Assembly (NCBI GenBank): GCA_040772665.1
Contig: JAXGXT010000005.1
Coordinates: forward strand, 186,001-250,000
Length of the DNA: 64,000 nucleotides
Direction of reading: 5' to 3'
Source of the DNA: JAXGXT01 sp040772665
GTDB lineage: Bacteria; Bacillota; Clostridia; Lachnospirales; Anaerotignaceae
Positions 61,808 to 64,000 of this stretch are shown piece after piece. The translations under genes were made by a program, and so were the position numbers. The notes under the pieces are model-generated. The model had not been told where the DNA came from. It saw only the letters and a list, made by a program, of their open reading frames with translations, and searched no databases. The number at the start of each line of letters is the position of its first letter. The first letter of the stretch is position 1.

Positions 61808-63331
61808 ATGCGTAAAAAAACAGTAATAAAAGGTGTTGCCATACTCATGACGGCAAATCTTATAACACGTTTAATGGGTTTTTACTACAGAACCTGTATG
61901 GTTAAAATGATAGGCGCAGAAGGCGTGGGCCTTTATCAATTAATTATGCCCTTATACATGCTTTCTTGGAGCATAACCTCCTCGGGCATTACAACTACCG
62001 TTTCAAAGCTTACAGCAGAGGAAACAGCAAAAAATAATCCTGCCAATGCAAAAAGAGTTTTGCACACAGCACTTTTTCTTTCTTTTTACATAAGTGTTTC
62101 ACTTGCTTTAGGAATGTACATATTTGCAGAACCTTTAGCCAAATATGTAATACATGACATAAGAACAACTCTTCCTCTTAAAATATTAAGCCTTTCAATA
62201 CCCTTTATGGCCTTGGGAAGCTGTTCAAGAGGATATTTTATGGGAACACAAAACCAAGTTTATCCTGCGGCAAGTCAAATAATAGAACAAATTGTACGTA
62301 TTTTGGCAATCTTTTCACTTGCCTCTCATTTTGTAAGCCGAGGGCTGGAATATGCATGTGCCGCCGCAACATTGGGCATTGTTTTGGGTGAAGCAATTTC
62401 TTTTTTATTTACAATTGTTTCTCTTAAATTTTCACTAAAAAACATAACTAAAAAACCATCCTTAAGAAAAAGAAAAGCACTTATAGTACTTCTTTCAATG
62501 GCTGTGCCTTTAACTCTTTCCAGAGTAACAGGGTCAATGCTTGCAACAATTGAAAGCATTTTAATTCCACAAAGGCTATCCCTTTATCCAAGCGGTGAAA
62601 ATGCCCTTGCAACTTTTGGAAGCCTTACAGGAATGGCAATGCCTCTTATACAGCTGCCAAGTGCAATACTTTTTGCTGTTTCTGTAACCCTCGTTCCTGC
62701 ACTAAGCGAAACAGAAGCCATAGGCAAAAAAAAAGAAACTTCTTTTCTTATAGAAAAAGCACTTTGCTGGACTTCAATAATCGGCTGGGGAGTTACAGTT
62801 ATTTTCGCTTCATTTCCCAAGGAAATATGCTCGCTTATTTATGGATATCCAAACCTTGGAGATATGCTTTTTAAACTTTGCATAATATGCCCTTTTTTAT
62901 ATCTTAATATAACTTTGGCAGGTGTATTAAACGGTTTAGGCTGTCATACATCAATTTTTAAATTAAACATTATTTCTTCGGCAATTAATATTGTTTTTAT
63001 ATATTTCCTTATGCCTAAAATAGGAATTGATGCGTTTATAATAGGAACTGCAATAAGCCTTATGGTTGTTGTTGGGTTGGAAATTTTAACTGTATCAAGA
63101 AAAAATCCATTCAGCATTTCTTTTTATAAAAGCTTTTTCACCCCTGCTGTTTGCGCTGTTTCTTCATACATAATAATAAAACTTTTTCCCTCGCCAAAAG
63201 CAGATGATATTATAATTATAACACTTTACATCATTTTTTTAGGGCTTATATATTTATTGCTTCTTCTTGCCGGCGGCGGCATTACAAAAAATGATATATT
63301 ATCACTTTTTCCTCGAAAAAATAAGGCATAG
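61808..63331 (+). CDS. spoVB: SpoVB/MOP-family flippase
   Basis: The 507-residue protein has about fourteen membrane helices and belongs to the MOP flippase superfamily, in the stage V sporulation protein B branch. It begins MRKKTVIKGVAILMTANLIT with RLMGFYYRTCMVKMIGAEGVGLYQL following, a typical SpoVB N-terminus. It probably flips a lipid-linked cell-wall or spore-cortex precursor. The only ribosome site is GGAG inside the upstream hairpin. No terminator is seen before the IS66 element begins 21 bases after the stop. Confidence 0.87.
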   Translation: MRKKTVIKGVAILMTANLITRLMGFYYRTCMVKMIGAEGVGLYQLIMPLYMLSWSITSSGITTTVSKLTAEETAKNNPANAKRVLHTALFLSFYISVSLALGMYIFAEPLAKYVIHDIRTTLPLKILSLSIPFMALGSCSRGYFMGTQNQVYPAASQIIEQIVRILAIFSLASHFVSRGLEYACAAATLGIVLGEAISFLFTIVSLKFSLKNITKKPSLRKRKALIVLLSMAVPLTLSRVTGSMLATIESILIPQRLSLYPSGENALATFGSLTGMAMPLIQLPSAILFAVSVTLVPALSETEAIGKKKETSFLIEKALCWTSIIGWGVTVIFASFPKEICSLIYGYPNLGDMLFKLCIICPFLYLNITLAGVLNGLGCHTSIFKLNIISSAINIVFIYFLMPKIGIDAFIIGTAISLMVVVGLEILTVSRKNPFSISFYKSFFTPAVCAVSSYIIIKLFPSPKADDIIIITLYIIFLGLIYLLLLLAGGGITKNDILSLFPRKNKA

Positions 63332-63441
63332 AAACATATTTTCCTAAACTTCGTAAGCGTCAAATACAGCCCATATAGATTTCAAACTAATCGAATGAGA
63401 TAATACACCAAAGATAATAATCGGAGGTGTTTTTCTTTTTT

Positions 63442-63762
63442 ATGAAATTAGAGGATAATAGAGAAATTTGGATCAAGCGTGTAAAGGACTATAAATCCAG
63501 CAATCTAACCCAGAAAAAGTGGAGTGATATTAATGGAGTCAATGTCAGTGCACTTAGATACTGGATTAGAAATCTTGAAGAAGTATCAGGAATTACATTA
63601 AATAATCCAGCCACAAATGAATTCGAATTTGCCAGTGTTTCCATCTCTAAAGATGATGTTTCGTCCCTTGTTATTCAGATAAAAGATGTAAAGCTTAGTA
63701 TTGCTGGCGATTACGATGAAGGCCTTCTACTTAGGCTAATTAGATCTCTAAAAAAGCTATGA
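63442..63762 (+). CDS. tnpA: IS66 accessory protein TnpA
   Basis: The 106-residue product starts MKLEDNREIWIKRVKDYKSS and has the helix-turn-helix segment NLTQKKWSDINGVNVSALRY typical of IS66 OrfA proteins. The frame opens with GTG at 63427, too near the GGAGG; the ATG at 63442 has a long 12-base spacing, so the start is not certain. Its stop overlaps tnpB as ATGA. Confidence 0.85.
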   Translation: MKLEDNREIWIKRVKDYKSSNLTQKKWSDINGVNVSALRYWIRNLEEVSGITLNNPATNEFEFASVSISKDDVSSLVIQIKDVKLSIAGDYDEGLLLRLIRSLKKL

Positions 63763-64000
63763 TAAAGCAAATTACAATAGAAAAGGTACATTTAGCTCTA
63801 GGTTCTACAGACCTAAGGAAGTCAGTTGATGGTTTAGCACTAATAGTAGAGCATGTCCTAAAACTAGACCCCTTCTCAACCCACTTGTTTGCATTTTGCA
63901 ATAAAAGGCAGAACCTTATAAAAATTTTAGTATGGGATAACAATGGGTTTTGGATACACTATAAAAGACTAGAATCTGGATATTTCAAATGGCCTGCCAA
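63759..64000 (+). CDS. tnpB: IS66 accessory protein TnpB, N-terminal fragment
   Basis: The first 80 residues are visible before the window ends. They match IS66 Orf2 (PF05717): GSTDLRKSVDGLALIVEH near residue 15 and ILVWDNNGFWIHYKRLESG near 56, then FKWPA. The ATG overlaps the tnpA stop, a standard coupling in this family. TnpB is required for transposition, but its biochemical role is not known. Confidence 0.9.
   Translation, partial: MIKQITIEKVHLALGSTDLRKSVDGLALIVEHVLKLDPFSTHLFAFCNKRQNLIKILVWDNNGFWIHYKRLESGYFKWPA

Larger units (their letters stand above)
63353..64000 (+). mobile_element. IS66-family insertion sequence, left end (partial)
   Basis: The left terminal repeat begins GTAAGCGTCAAATACAG at 63353; GTAAGCG is the usual IS66 family end. 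It is followed by tnpA and tnpB in the canonical overlapping order. The transposase tnpC and the right end lie beyond the window. IS66 elements make 8-bp target duplications, so TAAACTTC at 63345-63352 would be expected again after the right end. Insertion was just behind spoVB. Confidence 0.85.

Overview
The window is A+T-rich and has the look of a Clostridia chromosome (Firmicutes), probably a Lachnospirales or Anaerotignum-like anaerobe. The support is: T-box leaders on hisS and leuS, strong AGGAGG ribosome sites with GTG/TTG starts, spore-associated genes (ylbJ, spoVB), the uvrC-hprK-murB-rapZ-whiA-HPr block, and fermentation genes (pta, a propionate-CoA-transferase-like enzyme, crotonase). 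The species cannot be fixed from sequence alone. No rRNA, tRNA or CRISPR array was seen.

Layout. 1-4.3 kb: 5' end of pta, divergent from tmcAL and ylbJ, then a convergent rsmD-coaD-coiled-coil operon. 4.4-16.3 kb: minus-strand housekeeping genes (recG, aspS, ilvE, T-box/hisS, hemZ, an MBL hydrolase, dtd, rel). 16.4-18.2 kb: a Xer-like recombinase and a CoA-type Nudix hydrolase on the plus strand. 18.3-22.5 kb: an aminotransferase, a PdxA-family dehydrogenase and a split UxaA-family dehydratase, probably hydroxy-acid metabolism. 22.6-31 kb: a large unknown membrane protein, MecA, a DUF4397 protein, a MoxR/VWA pair, a secreted GH10-like protein and two small unknown proteins. 31-40.3 kb: T-box/leuS, an amino-acid permease with a palindromic promoter, a marR-ABC-ABC drug-export operon and a hemolysin III protein.

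40.6-47.1 kb: a DUF1836 regulator, then a fatty-acid/CoA module (CoA-transferase, crotonase, GntP permease). It is divergent from an uncharacterised HTH-sensor protein, and a perfect 11-bp-arm palindrome lies between them. 47.2-53.6 kb: DUF2161 nuclease-like protein, pepP, a repeat-bearing spacer, a DUF362-ferredoxin protein, mgtE and two small envelope proteins. The mgtE leader has a strong promoter, an undetected 35-codon small gene and a terminator-like hairpin. 53.8-60.9 kb: uvrC and the operon hprK-ROK-murB-rapZ-whiA-HPr-like. It links carbon catabolite signalling to cell-wall precursors. Its HPr has Asp at position 15 but keeps Ser46, its ROK protein lacks the ATP phosphate motif, and yvcK is absent from its usual place. 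61-63.3 kb: a DUF218 protein and spoVB. The right edge is an IS66-family element starting at 63353 and cut by the window.

The strongest candidates for something undescribed are the mgtE leader gene, the Asp15 HPr/pseudo-ROK combination in the hprK operon, the palindrome-controlled CoA-transferase module with its unusual regulator, and the duplicated extended -10 repeat with hairpins upstream of pepP.
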